Positions 44,971 through 53,654 of a stretch of 64,000 nt of DNA are shown piece after piece. Source of the stretch: JAVBMV01 sp031552145. Lineage in GTDB: Bacteria > Myxococcota > Myxococcia > Myxococcales > UBA5297. The stretch lies in assembly GCA_031552145.1 (NCBI GenBank), contig JAVBMV010000005.1:358614-422613 (forward strand), in the 5' to 3' direction. A program made the translations under genes and the position numbers. The notes beneath the pieces are model-generated. The model was not told the origin of the DNA. It saw nothing but the letters and a program-made list of their open reading frames with translations, and did no database searches. Within the stretch, counting starts at the first letter, position 1. Each line of letters begins with the position of its first letter.

Positions 44971-46020
44971 CTACCAAGGCACGGCAATGTCGCGGCAATA
45001 GGTAGTCAGGGTGCTGTTCGGTCCCGCGCTCACCATGAGCTGGGAGGACTCGTCTGGATATGAGGCGACACCTGGATCATAGCATCCGAACCCCAAGTTC
45101 GGGAATACCGTTCCGTTTGTTGCGGTAGTTATGTCCATCCCACGCAGGAGCGGGGCATAGCGCTCGTTCTCCATCTCAAATTCGCGAATGTACAGCGTGG
45201 ACTGAGTGGCGGTGAGCTCGGTGATAATGGCTTCAGTGTTCGCTAGAATGGCCGCGTACTTGATGTTGCAGGTAACGGGTATGCCGTCTCCATACTCGTC
45301 TGTGTCTGCGTTTAGAGCGCATAGTGTCTTTGCGCGAAATGTTGTGGAGGTGGCAGTATAATCAAGCTTGACCGCAAGCCGATCGATGTGACCTGCCAAG
45401 TATCCTTCGTCGACTCTTACCGAGAACTCTGTGAGTCCGATCGACCATAGGTGATCGTAAGTCGCATTTACGGGAGAGCCGGATATTATATGAGGTGCGG
45501 TGAATGTCCTGTTGGGGCGCAAAGTTTCTGTCAAGCCATCCACGGCCGTATCTGTGAGAATTGTTCCTTCGCCGGCCGAAAGACCTAGAATGTCTTGTTC
45601 GGGAAATACTGCGAGAAATCGGATGCTTGCACCGTAAGACAGGTCCGTGAGCTGGGAGTGCAAGGTGACTTCGAATTCGTATGTCAGTGTGCGATTCAGT
45701 GGATTCCAATCGGTGTCGCCCTGTGAGACTGAAATGCCATTGATTGACGCTGCCGCTGCGGCGCTCCCTTGGCTTATGGAGGTGAGATAAAATACCTCTG
45801 CTGTCTGGAGCAGTAGCGTCGGCTTTTCGGATGCATCGGCGTAGTAGTATGGCAGAACCGTTGTTCCTGTCAGTTCGCAAATGCCTGTCGTGCATCCATC
45901 CAAGTCGCCTGGAGATCTTTCGATGCTAAGTGATATCCATCGTGGCTGTGCCAATGCTTGGGTTGAAGCGAACACAATAAACAATATCGCGGTGAAACCG
46001 ATGGTTGACTTGAGTGTCAT
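44971..46020 (-). CDS. secreted protein of unknown function
   Basis: The 349-aa product has a classical signal peptide (MTLKSTIGFTAILFIVFAST...ALA, cleavage near residue 24). The mature part is beta-rich and has few lysines and six cysteines, including CTTGIC near the N-terminus and a late pair (GFGCYDPG; TTYCRDIAVPW). I recognise no family. AAGGA precedes the ATG. The DNA is AT-richer than the housekeeping operon. It is upstream of, and on the same strand as, the HDGGDG lipoprotein, but a terminator lies between them. Confidence 0.75.
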   Translation of the reverse strand: MTLKSTIGFTAILFIVFASTQALAQPRWISLSIERSPGDLDGCTTGICELTGTTVLPYYYADASEKPTLLLQTAEVFYLTSISQGSAAAAASINGISVSQGDTDWNPLNRTLTYEFEVTLHSQLTDLSYGASIRFLAVFPEQDILGLSAGEGTILTDTAVDGLTETLRPNRTFTAPHIISGSPVNATYDHLWSIGLTEFSVRVDEGYLAGHIDRLAVKLDYTATSTTFRAKTLCALNADTDEYGDGIPVTCNIKYAAILANTEAIITELTATQSTLYIREFEMENERYAPLLRGMDITTATNGTVFPNLGFGCYDPGVASYPDESSQLMVSAGPNSTLTTYCRDIAVPW

Positions 46021-46435
46021 TGGGAAGTCCTTTCGAAAATGCGTTCAATGAACCGTCGAAATGAATTCCCCCCGGCCTGCTCAGAGTCCCTCCTTTCGCG
46101 AAATGAGTTAACAAATGGCGCCAGTGCTCGCACATGGCGGCAATGGAACGATCAGGTTTTGCGTAGCGCGATAGGGATCGGCTCGCAGTGGGGCATATGT
46201 TTTCCAGGCGCACATGCATGGGCACCTCGATGCCGCGGCTTCGGCCGCCGCAAGGATGGATGTTCGAGCTCAAAACGCCCAAACAGAAAACAACACACAA
46301 GAGGACTGTACTCCTATCAGTACCAAAAGACAAGCGATGGCCAGATGGGTGTGCAATTCGACGGCGCGAGGTAGTTGCGCCACGCTGCGAGTAGGAGAGT
46401 CCGGAGCACAAGGTTCCATCAGCGGCCGGGCCGCC
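46021..46435. other. 415-bp intergenic region without a convincing gene
   Basis: The region lies between the stop of the second NtrC-type regulator and the start of the secreted-protein gene, both on the minus strand. An open frame on the plus strand (46039-46374) lacks a ribosome site and has unnatural composition. A small UUCG-loop hairpin (GCGGC-TTCG-GCCGC, 46235-46248) is present. The promoter of the secreted-protein gene must lie here, but I could not place it. Confidence 0.5.
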
Positions 46436-47881
46436 TCAGCTCTCGCGCAGCCCAAACTCTTTCATCTTCATCTGAAGGCTCTTGCGCGAGATCTTCAGGC
46501 GCTTCGCCGCCTGCGTCACGTTGCCGCCCGTCTCCTCCAGCGCCTTGGAGATAAGCTCCCGCTCCAGCTCGGCGGCGGCCTGGCGCACGATCTCCTTCAT
46601 GGAGGTGTCGCCGGAGATGGCACCCCCGGCCAGCACCGGCGCGAGCGGTTGGGTTCGATGTAGCTCCGCCTCGCGCAGCGGCGCGGGGAGCGACTCGGCC
46701 AGGATGGTGGGGCCGTCGGCGAAGAGCACCATCCGCTCCATGAGGTTTTCCAGCTCGCGGATGTTTCCGGGCCACCCATACGATTGCAAGAGCTCCAACG
46801 CCTCGGGCTCGATCGAGAGCACCTGCTTCTTCAGGCGCTTGTTGTATTTGGCGATGAAGTGCTCCACCAGCGCCGGGATGTCGTCGGTCCTCTCCCGCAG
46901 AGGTGGCAGCGAGATGGGGACCACCGCGAGCCGGTAGTAGAGATCTTCGCGGAAGCGCCCCTCGGCGATCTCGCGCTTCAGATCGCGGTTGGTCGCCGCG
47001 ATGAGACGCACGTTCACCTTCAGGGTCTTGATGCCCCCCACGCGCTCGAATTCGCTCTCCTGCAACGCGCGCAGGAGCTTCACCTGCATCTCGGGCGGGA
47101 TGTCGGCGATCTCGTCGAGGAAGAGCGTCCCCTCGTCGGCCAGCTCGAAGCGCCCCGGCTTCGACGTCACCGCCCCCGTGAAGGCGCCCCGCTCGTAGCC
47201 AAAGAGCTCGCTCTCCATCAGATCCTTCGGGATGGCCGCGCAGTTGATCCGGATGAAGGGCTTGTTGCGCCGACTGCTGCCGCCATGGAGCGCGATGGCG
47301 ACCAGCTCCTTGCCAGTGCCGCTCTCCCCCGTGACGAGCACGGTCGAGGGGGTGTCCGCCACCTTCTCGATTACTTTAAAGACCTCGGCCATCGCTGGCG
47401 AGCGCCCCACCACTTCGGTGCGGGGACGGTCGTCACCCTGGCCAGCGGCGCCCTGGGCTCCCCCGCTTGGGCCAGAAGGGGTGGCGGTAGGCGAGGGGAG
47501 GCTGTTGCGCGACGAGAGCTCCCGCGTCCGCACGGCCTTGGCGATCACCTGCCGCAGCTCCTCTTGATCGAAGGGCTTGGTGACATAGTCGAAGGCGCCC
47601 AGCTTGATCGCCTCCACCGCCAGGTCCACCGTGCCGTGGGCCGTGACGACGATGACGGGGATGTCGGGCCACCCCTCCAGCACATTCTTGAGCAGCTCCA
47701 GGCCATCCATGCGCGGCATGACCTGATCGGTCACGACCACGTCGGCGCCATTCTTCGCCAGCTCCGCCAGCGCCTGCACACCATTCTCGGCGACGGCCAC
47801 CTCGTAGCCATCGCGCCTGAGCATCGCGGCCAGCACCTTGCGCAGATTCTGTTCGTCGTCGACGACGAGGGCCTTTGCCAT
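46436..47881 (-). CDS. sigma-54-dependent response regulator, NtrC family (second)
   Basis: The 481-aa product has a receiver domain (ALVVDDEQNLRKVL; acceptor Asp in VVVTDQVMPRMDG; VVTAHGT; VTKPFDQEE). A flexible Ser/Gly/Pro-rich linker (about 128-155) comes next, then the AAA+ domain with GESGTGKE, GAFTGA and GTLFLDEI, and the conserved WPGNIRELEN. It ends in a Fis-type helix-turn-helix (VTQAAKRLKISRKSLQMKMKEF). All catalytic motifs are intact. It lies 97 nt downstream of the RsmB-like gene and may be cotranscribed with it. No partner histidine kinase is in the window, so it is an orphan locally. Confidence 0.93.
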   Translation of the reverse strand: MAKALVVDDEQNLRKVLAAMLRRDGYEVAVAENGVQALAELAKNGADVVVTDQVMPRMDGLELLKNVLEGWPDIPVIVVTAHGTVDLAVEAIKLGAFDYVTKPFDQEELRQVIAKAVRTRELSSRNSLPSPTATPSGPSGGAQGAAGQGDDRPRTEVVGRSPAMAEVFKVIEKVADTPSTVLVTGESGTGKELVAIALHGGSSRRNKPFIRINCAAIPKDLMESELFGYERGAFTGAVTSKPGRFELADEGTLFLDEIADIPPEMQVKLLRALQESEFERVGGIKTLKVNVRLIAATNRDLKREIAEGRFREDLYYRLAVVPISLPPLRERTDDIPALVEHFIAKYNKRLKKQVLSIEPEALELLQSYGWPGNIRELENLMERMVLFADGPTILAESLPAPLREAELHRTQPLAPVLAGGAISGDTSMKEIVRQAAAELERELISKALEETGGNVTQAAKRLKISRKSLQMKMKEFGLRES

Positions 47882-47978
47882 TTCTCGAAACCTCTACCGA
47901 TGGAACCGCTCTTCCGCCGTGACCCGCGGAAGGGCGCGACGGTAGCACAACGGCCATACGCGCGCAGACCGCCTGCCC

Positions 47979-49397
47979 CTAGGCCCGCCGCTCCAATGCC
48001 GCGCAATAGAAGCCATCCGTCCCATGCTCGTGGGGCGTCGTCCGGAGCGCCCCGCCGCGCACCAGCCCCTCGCACGAGGCGGGAAGCAACTTCTCCGCCG
48101 GAAGCATCCGGTAGTCGCCATGCGCGGCGAGGAAGCGCGCCACCACCTGCTCGTTCTCGAGGGAGGCGACGCTGCAAGTGGCGTAGACCAGCCTTCCGCC
48201 CGGCTTCACCATGGACGCGAAGCGCGAAAGCAGCGCGCGCTGCTGCTCCGCGAAGCGCTCCAACTCGCGGGCGCTCAGCCTGTAGCGGGTGTCGGGCACG
48301 CGCCGGATGGCGCCCAGGCCGCTGCAAGGGGCATCGATGAGGAGGCGGTCGAAGAGCCGTTCGCTGCCGTCGCGCCCGCGCAGCGCCCGCGGGGGAGCCG
48401 TCTCGTCGAGCGGCTCGATGCGGATGTTGTGGGCGCCGGCGCGCCGGGCTCGCTTCTGTAGCTCCCCCAGCCGCCGCTCGTCGATGTCGAAGGCGAAGAG
48501 CTCCCCCTTGCCGCGCATCTGAGCCGCCAGCGCCAGCGTCTTGCCCCCCGCGCCCGCGCAGGCGTCGGCGATCCGCTCTCCCGGCCGCGCCCCCACCAGC
48601 AGGGCGATGAGCTGGCTCCCCTCGTCCTGCAGCTCGAAGAGCCCCTCCTGGAAAGCGCGCAGCGAGAAGGCATTGACCCGCGACGAGAGCGTAAGCCCCT
48701 GGGGCGCGCAGCGCGTTGGCGTGCTCTCGAGCCCCTCGCCCGCCAGCGCCTTCGACAGCGCCTCGCGCGTGGTCTTCAGCTCATTGGCCCTCAGCGTCAG
48801 CGGCGCGCGCTCGCCGATCGCGCGGGCGAAGTCCAGGGCTCCCTCGGCGCCCATTTCTTCTACGAGCAGCGCCGCGACGTCGTCTCCCAGCGACCCCTCC
48901 AGCGCGACCTGGAGCACCGGCGAGAGCAGCTCGAACTCCGCTCGTGGCAGCGCCCTGGCGGCGCCCCGCAGCAGCTCACGTTGCGCGGGCGCGAGGGCGT
49001 CGCGCTGTGCCACCTCGTCGGGCGGCAGCCCCTCCAAGACGGCCAAGGCGGAGAGGCGCAGCGAATAGAGCTCCATCCCGCGCGGGCGCTTCAAACTCGA
49101 GAACTCCTCGGAGGCAGAGTCGCCGAAGCGCCCCAGGCCGCTGCCCGCCCCAGGGTGGCTCGCTCCGAACATCAGCATGTCGAGCATGCGCTCGCGCTTG
49201 AGCAGCCCCCAGAGGGCCTCGGCGACGGCGCGCCGCTCCGAGCTGTAGAGCCGCTTCGCCTCGCGCCGCAGCACATGTTCCAGCGCCGCCGCCGCCGCGC
49301 GCCCGTCGCCGCGCACGGCGGCGTAGGCCTCCAGCGCCGCCGCGCGGATCAGATCATGTCGCAGCGGGCGCCCCGCCGCCTTCGCGCGTCCATTCAT
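47979..49397 (-). CDS. RsmB-like 16S rRNA (cytosine-5)-methyltransferase
   Basis: ATG 49397 is preferred to TTG 49439. The 472-aa product has an N-terminal NusB-like helical domain (HDLIRAAALEAYAAVRGDG; YSSERRAVAEALWGLLKR), a small linker domain, then the SAM-dependent Rossmann domain: ADACAGAGGKTLALAAQM (motif I), FAFDIDERRLGELQKRARRAGA, DRLLIDAPCSGLGAIRRVPD (motif IV with PC) and YATCSVASLENE (motif VI with the catalytic TC). Both cysteines needed for m5C formation are present. Its target is most likely C967-type 16S rRNA, but other RsmB/RsmF-like targets are possible. It is divergent from the 1370-aa membrane protein, with 41 nt between starts. Confidence 0.9.
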   Translation of the reverse strand: MNGRAKAAGRPLRHDLIRAAALEAYAAVRGDGRAAAAALEHVLRREAKRLYSSERRAVAEALWGLLKRERMLDMLMFGASHPGAGSGLGRFGDSASEEFSSLKRPRGMELYSLRLSALAVLEGLPPDEVAQRDALAPAQRELLRGAARALPRAEFELLSPVLQVALEGSLGDDVAALLVEEMGAEGALDFARAIGERAPLTLRANELKTTREALSKALAGEGLESTPTRCAPQGLTLSSRVNAFSLRAFQEGLFELQDEGSQLIALLVGARPGERIADACAGAGGKTLALAAQMRGKGELFAFDIDERRLGELQKRARRAGAHNIRIEPLDETAPPRALRGRDGSERLFDRLLIDAPCSGLGAIRRVPDTRYRLSARELERFAEQQRALLSRFASMVKPGGRLVYATCSVASLENEQVVARFLAAHGDYRMLPAEKLLPASCEGLVRGGALRTTPHEHGTDGFYCAALERRA

Positions 49398-49438
49398 TCG
49401 AAGAGCACCTTTCTCTCGCTTCGTGGCAGAATCCGCCA

Positions 49439-52400
49439 ATGCACCTGCTCACGATCTCTCTGATACTTGCATCTTTATCAGCCGATGGCGCCCACTTGAA
49501 CGGGGAAATTCCTCCCCCCCTCGCCCCTTGGCAAGAGTGGGTGATGGCGGGCCGCCCCGAGCTGACCTGTCCCCTGCTCGAAGGGAGCGATGGGGCGCGT
49601 CAGTGCCTCTGGCCGGGGCTCCTCTCGCTCGATCTCTCCGAGCGCGGCGGCCGCTTCTCTTTGCCGGCGCGAGCCTATACCGAGAGCGCGCTCATCTTGC
49701 CAGGGGGCGCCGGGCGCTGGCCCGCCGAGCTCCTCGTCGACGGCAAGCCGGCGGTGTTGCTCGAACGCGGCGGTCGACCCGCGCTGCAGCTCCTCCCTGG
49801 AGATCACCTCATCTCGGGGCGCCTTCTCTGGCGCGCGCTCCCCGCGTCGCTCGAGGTGCCCACGGAGATCGGCCTCGTAGCCCTCACATTGAATGGGCGG
49901 CCCATTCGCTCTCCCAACCGCGACTCCGAGGGGCGCCTCTGGCTGCGCGAAGGGGAGGGGCAGCAGGAGGAGGAGAGCGCGCTCACCCTCGCGCTCTACC
50001 GGAAGCTGGAGGATGAGACGCCCATGATTCTGACCACCCGGCTGAAGCTGGAGGTGGCCGGAAAAAACCGCGAGCTGTTGCTGGGGCCCGCCCTGCCGCG
50101 GGGATTCGTTCCGATGGCGCTCTCGGGCTCGCTCCCCGCCAAGCTCGAGCCCGACGGCAGGTTGCGCGTCCAAGCCCGCCCCGGCACTTACGAGCTGGAG
50201 TTGCTAGCCAGGGCGACCGGCAATCCGCAGGCCATCGCGCTCGAGGCGGTACCGGAGAAGGAGGGTGCCGATTGGCCCGACGAAGAGCTCTGGGTCTTCG
50301 AGGCGCATCGTGAACTGCGCACCCTCTCCATCGAGGGGGTCTCCGCCATCGAGCCAGGCCAGACCACCCTGCCCGACGAGTGGCGCTCGTTCCCCGCCTA
50401 CCGGGTGGGTGCCGGCCAGTCGATGCGGCTCGTCGAGGTGCGGCGCGGCGACTCCGAGCCCACCGGCGGACGCCTCGAGATCACCAGAGAGCTCTGGCTC
50501 GACTACGACGGCGGCGGTTACACCGCGCGCGACCGCATCGAGGGCACGCTGACGCGCCCCGCTCGCCTCGAGCTCAATGAGGGTGGCGAGCTGGGGCGGG
50601 TGAGTCTCTCGGGGCTCGATCAGCTCATCACGCGCGGCGCGGGGAGCGCGCGGGCCGGGGTCGAGGTGCCGCGCGGCGCGCTGGTACTCGACGCTGTCAG
50701 CAGGCTCGCAAGAGAGGGCGCGCTCTCCGCTGGCGGCTGGGCGCGGGATTTCGAGAAGGTCGAGCTGGAGCTGCACCTTCCGCCCGGTTGGCGCCTCTTC
50801 GCCGCGCCCGGCGTCGACCAGGTGCCGGGCAGTTGGTTCCAGAGCTGGACGCTGCTCGATCTCTTCCTGGCGCTCGTCATCGCCGTCGCCATCGGGAAGC
50901 TCTGGGGAGTGCCTTGGGGCGCGGTGGCATTGCTCGCGCTCGCCGCCACCCTTCCCGAGGAGGGCGCGCCCAAGTGGTCCTGGCTGTGGTTCCTGGCCGC
51001 GGAGGGGATCGCGCGCCTTCTCTCGGACGGAAAGCTCAAGCGCTTCGTGGCGATCGTGCGCGCCATTTCGCTCTTCGTCATCGTGCTCGGCTCCGTCACC
51101 TTTCTGGCGGGCCACATCCGCATGGCGCTCTATCCGTCGCTGGGCGTCTACGGGAGCGAGGCGAGGCGCGACTCCGCTTCGAATCTGGCACAGAGGCATT
51201 TCGAGGATGGGGGAGCCGACGAAGAGGTCCAAGAGCTCGCCGCGGCGCCCTCGATGGAGAAGAGGAAGATGCTGAGTACTTCGGCGCCCTCCGCCGCGGC
51301 GAAGCGGCGCGCTCCGGCCAAGGCCTTCGAGCTCGATCCAGCGGCCAAGGTGCAGACCGGTCCTGGTCTCCCGGCCTGGCACGGCACCGTGGAGCGGCTC
51401 ATCTACAGCGGCCCGGTGGAGCAGGGCGAGCAGCTGCGCCTGCTGCTCCTTTCGCCCAACGCCAACCGCCTCCTGGCCTTCGTGCGCCTCGCGCTGCTCG
51501 CGCTTCTCCTGCTGCGCATCCTCTTCGGCTCGCGGCGCTTCAAGGAGCTGGCGCTTCGCCCCGCCAAACACGCGAGCGCGCTCCTCTCCCTGGGGATCGG
51601 CATGAGCGTCGGCCTGGGCCTCGGGGCGGCGCTCCTCGCCGCTCCCTCTCCCGCGCGCGCCCAGATTCCCTCGAAGGAGCTTTTGGAGGAGCTGCGCGAG
51701 CGCCTCTCCAAACCACCTCCCTGCGCTCCTCACTGCGCCACGATCGACTCGTTGGAGCTCAATGCTTCTCCGGAGCAGCTCGGGCTCACGCTTCAAGTGG
51801 GCGCGCAGGTGTCGAGCGCCATCCCCCTGCCGGGCGGCGCCGAGCACTGGAACCCCGTGAGCATCACCGTCGACGGCGCGCCGGCGCGCGCCCTCTGGCG
51901 CGGCGACGACCAGCAGCTCTGGCTGCCGCTCGCACCGGGTCGCCACCGCGTCGAGCTGGCCGGTCCTCCTCCCCAGAGGAGCACTTTCCAGCTCCCGCTT
52001 CCGCTGCGCCCACACCACGTCATCGTGAGGGCCGATGGCTTTCGCGTCGACGGGGTCCACGAGGATGGCGGCGTTGATGGAGCGCTGCAGCTGACGCGCG
52101 TGGCGCCCGCTGTCGCCGAGGGAGGTGAGCGCGGAGCCACCAACCTCTTCCCGCCGCTGGTGCGGCTGAGCCGAACCCTCGCCCTGGGGCTCACCTGGGG
52201 AGTCGAGACGCGCGTAGAGCGGCTCACCCCGGCCGACTCCGCGGTGGTGCTGGAGCTGCCGCTCTTGCCTGGCGAGTCGGTCACCACTCCCGGCGTCCGC
52301 GTCGAGGGGGGAAGGGTGCTGCTCAACCTGCCGCCCGGCGCGGTCGAGATGCGTTGGAGCTCCACCCTGGCCAAGGCGGAGCGGCTGGAGCTGGTGGCGG

Positions 52401-53551
52401 CCTCGAACGAGTCGATCTCCGAGCTCTGGGAGCTCGACGCCAAGACCCTCTGGCATGTCGAGGCGGAGGGCTTTGCCCCCATACATCATGAGGGCTACGC
52501 GGCTATGCTCTACCGTCCCAGGGCGGGCGAGCGATTGCGCCTCTCCATCACGCGCCCCGTGGCCGTCGAGGGGCGCACGGCCACCATCGAGCGCGCCGCG
52601 CTCGAGGTCACCCCCGGTAATCGCGCCAGCGGCGCGGAGCTGAAGCTCACCATCCGGGCGAGTCAGGGCGGCGAGCAGCGACTCACCTTCCCCGAGGGAG
52701 CGCTGCTCGAGCGGGTATCGCTCCAGGGCGTGGAGCAGCCGCTGCGCCTCGAGGGGCGCTCCCTGGCCGTGCCGCTCTCGCCCGGCCTCAACCGTGTGGA
52801 GATCGGGCTCCGCCTCGCCGAAGGGATCTCCCTGCGCTACGCCGCGCCCGAGATCGATCTGGGTGGGCCCGCCGTCAACGCGAGCGTCGCGATCCATCCC
52901 TCCGGCGATCGGTGGCTGCTCTTCGTTGGAGGTCCAATGGTAGGCCCCGTGCTCCAGCTCTGGAGCTACCTGGTCTTCTTCATCCTGCTCGCAGTGCTGC
53001 TCGGCAGGTACGCCCCCACGCCGCTCAAGATTCGGCACTGGATCCTCCTGGCCCTGGGGCTCTGCCAAGCAGAGATGGGCGCTGGGCTGCTCGTCGCGGG
53101 CTGGCTGCTGCTGCTCGCCTTCAGGCAGCGGCAGGCCAATCTCGCGGGGCTCTGGCGCTTCCGCCTGCTGCAGCTCGCCGTCGGCGCGATGACCTTTATC
53201 GCGCTCGTCTCGCTGGGCATCGCCATCTCCGAGGGGCTGCTAGGCCGCCCGGAGATGCATGTGGGCGGCAATGGCTCGAGCGCGGCCGAGCTGCTCTGGA
53301 GTCAGGATCGTGTCGCTTCTGGGATGCCCACGCCATGGCTCGTCTCGGTGCCGCTCTACCTCTATCGCGCCGCCATGCTCGCGTGGTCCGCCTGGTTGGC
53401 GATCGCCGTGTTGAAGTGGCTGCGGTGGGGCTGGGGCGCCTTTTCAGCAGGTGGATACTGGCGGTCGAAGGCGCGACCGCAGGCCAAGCCCGCACCCCTT
53501 GCTACAGAGCTCGCGACTCCCGGAGAGCATGGCACGCCCCCATCGAACTGA
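49439..53551 (+). CDS. large polytopic membrane protein of unknown function
   Basis: The 1370-aa product has a short N-terminal signal-like helix, then a periplasmic beta-rich region (about 25-465). A block of hydrophobic segments follows (about 470-505 and 535-560). Next are a Lys/Ala-rich linker, another helix (about 672-695), and GIGMSVGLGLGAALLAA (about 715-732) ending in PSPARAQ, which looks like an internal signal-peptide cleavage site. A second periplasmic region (about 740-1160) has CAPHCATIDSLELN. The C-terminus has about five hydrophobic segments (about 1165-1330). The layout is two exported regions held by membrane anchors. I recognise no family. Confidence 0.78.
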   Translation: MHLLTISLILASLSADGAHLNGEIPPPLAPWQEWVMAGRPELTCPLLEGSDGARQCLWPGLLSLDLSERGGRFSLPARAYTESALILPGGAGRWPAELLVDGKPAVLLERGGRPALQLLPGDHLISGRLLWRALPASLEVPTEIGLVALTLNGRPIRSPNRDSEGRLWLREGEGQQEEESALTLALYRKLEDETPMILTTRLKLEVAGKNRELLLGPALPRGFVPMALSGSLPAKLEPDGRLRVQARPGTYELELLARATGNPQAIALEAVPEKEGADWPDEELWVFEAHRELRTLSIEGVSAIEPGQTTLPDEWRSFPAYRVGAGQSMRLVEVRRGDSEPTGGRLEITRELWLDYDGGGYTARDRIEGTLTRPARLELNEGGELGRVSLSGLDQLITRGAGSARAGVEVPRGALVLDAVSRLAREGALSAGGWARDFEKVELELHLPPGWRLFAAPGVDQVPGSWFQSWTLLDLFLALVIAVAIGKLWGVPWGAVALLALAATLPEEGAPKWSWLWFLAAEGIARLLSDGKLKRFVAIVRAISLFVIVLGSVTFLAGHIRMALYPSLGVYGSEARRDSASNLAQRHFEDGGADEEVQELAAAPSMEKRKMLSTSAPSAAAKRRAPAKAFELDPAAKVQTGPGLPAWHGTVERLIYSGPVEQGEQLRLLLLSPNANRLLAFVRLALLALLLLRILFGSRRFKELALRPAKHASALLSLGIGMSVGLGLGAALLAAPSPARAQIPSKELLEELRERLSKPPPCAPHCATIDSLELNASPEQLGLTLQVGAQVSSAIPLPGGAEHWNPVSITVDGAPARALWRGDDQQLWLPLAPGRHRVELAGPPPQRSTFQLPLPLRPHHVIVRADGFRVDGVHEDGGVDGALQLTRVAPAVAEGGERGATNLFPPLVRLSRTLALGLTWGVETRVERLTPADSAVVLELPLLPGESVTTPGVRVEGGRVLLNLPPGAVEMRWSSTLAKAERLELVAASNESISELWELDAKTLWHVEAEGFAPIHHEGYAAMLYRPRAGERLRLSITRPVAVEGRTATIERAALEVTPGNRASGAELKLTIRASQGGEQRLTFPEGALLERVSLQGVEQPLRLEGRSLAVPLSPGLNRVEIGLRLAEGISLRYAAPEIDLGGPAVNASVAIHPSGDRWLLFVGGPMVGPVLQLWSYLVFFILLAVLLGRYAPTPLKIRHWILLALGLCQAEMGAGLLVAGWLLLLAFRQRQANLAGLWRFRLLQLAVGAMTFIALVSLGIAISEGLLGRPEMHVGGNGSSAAELLWSQDRVASGMPTPWLVSVPLYLYRAAMLAWSAWLAIAVLKWLRWGWGAFSAGGYWRSKARPQAKPAPLATELATPGEHGTPPSN

Positions 53552-53575
53552 GCCGACCCTTGTGAATCTTCTCGG

Positions 53576-53611
53576 TTGACAGGCTGGCAAGCGCTTCTTT
53601 AGGCTTGCCAG
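53576..53611 (+). promoter_or_regulatory. TTGACA box followed by a 9-bp inverted repeat
   Basis: TTGACA at 53576-53581 is followed at once by CTGGCAAGC (53584-53592) and its exact inverted copy GCTTGCCAG (53603-53611). The repeat fills the -35/-10 spacer and the -10 area, so it could be an operator for the lipoprotein gene or a terminator of the upstream gene. No good -10 or T run is seen. Confidence 0.38.
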
Positions 53612-53654
53612 AAGCTGTCGATATGCAGGTTCCTTCACTCCCGAGGAGAGTCTC

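Noticed and set aside
46039..46374. 111-codon plus-strand frame in the intergenic region
   Set aside because: There is no ribosome site or recognisable motif, and its frame contains residue strings typical of non-coding DNA.
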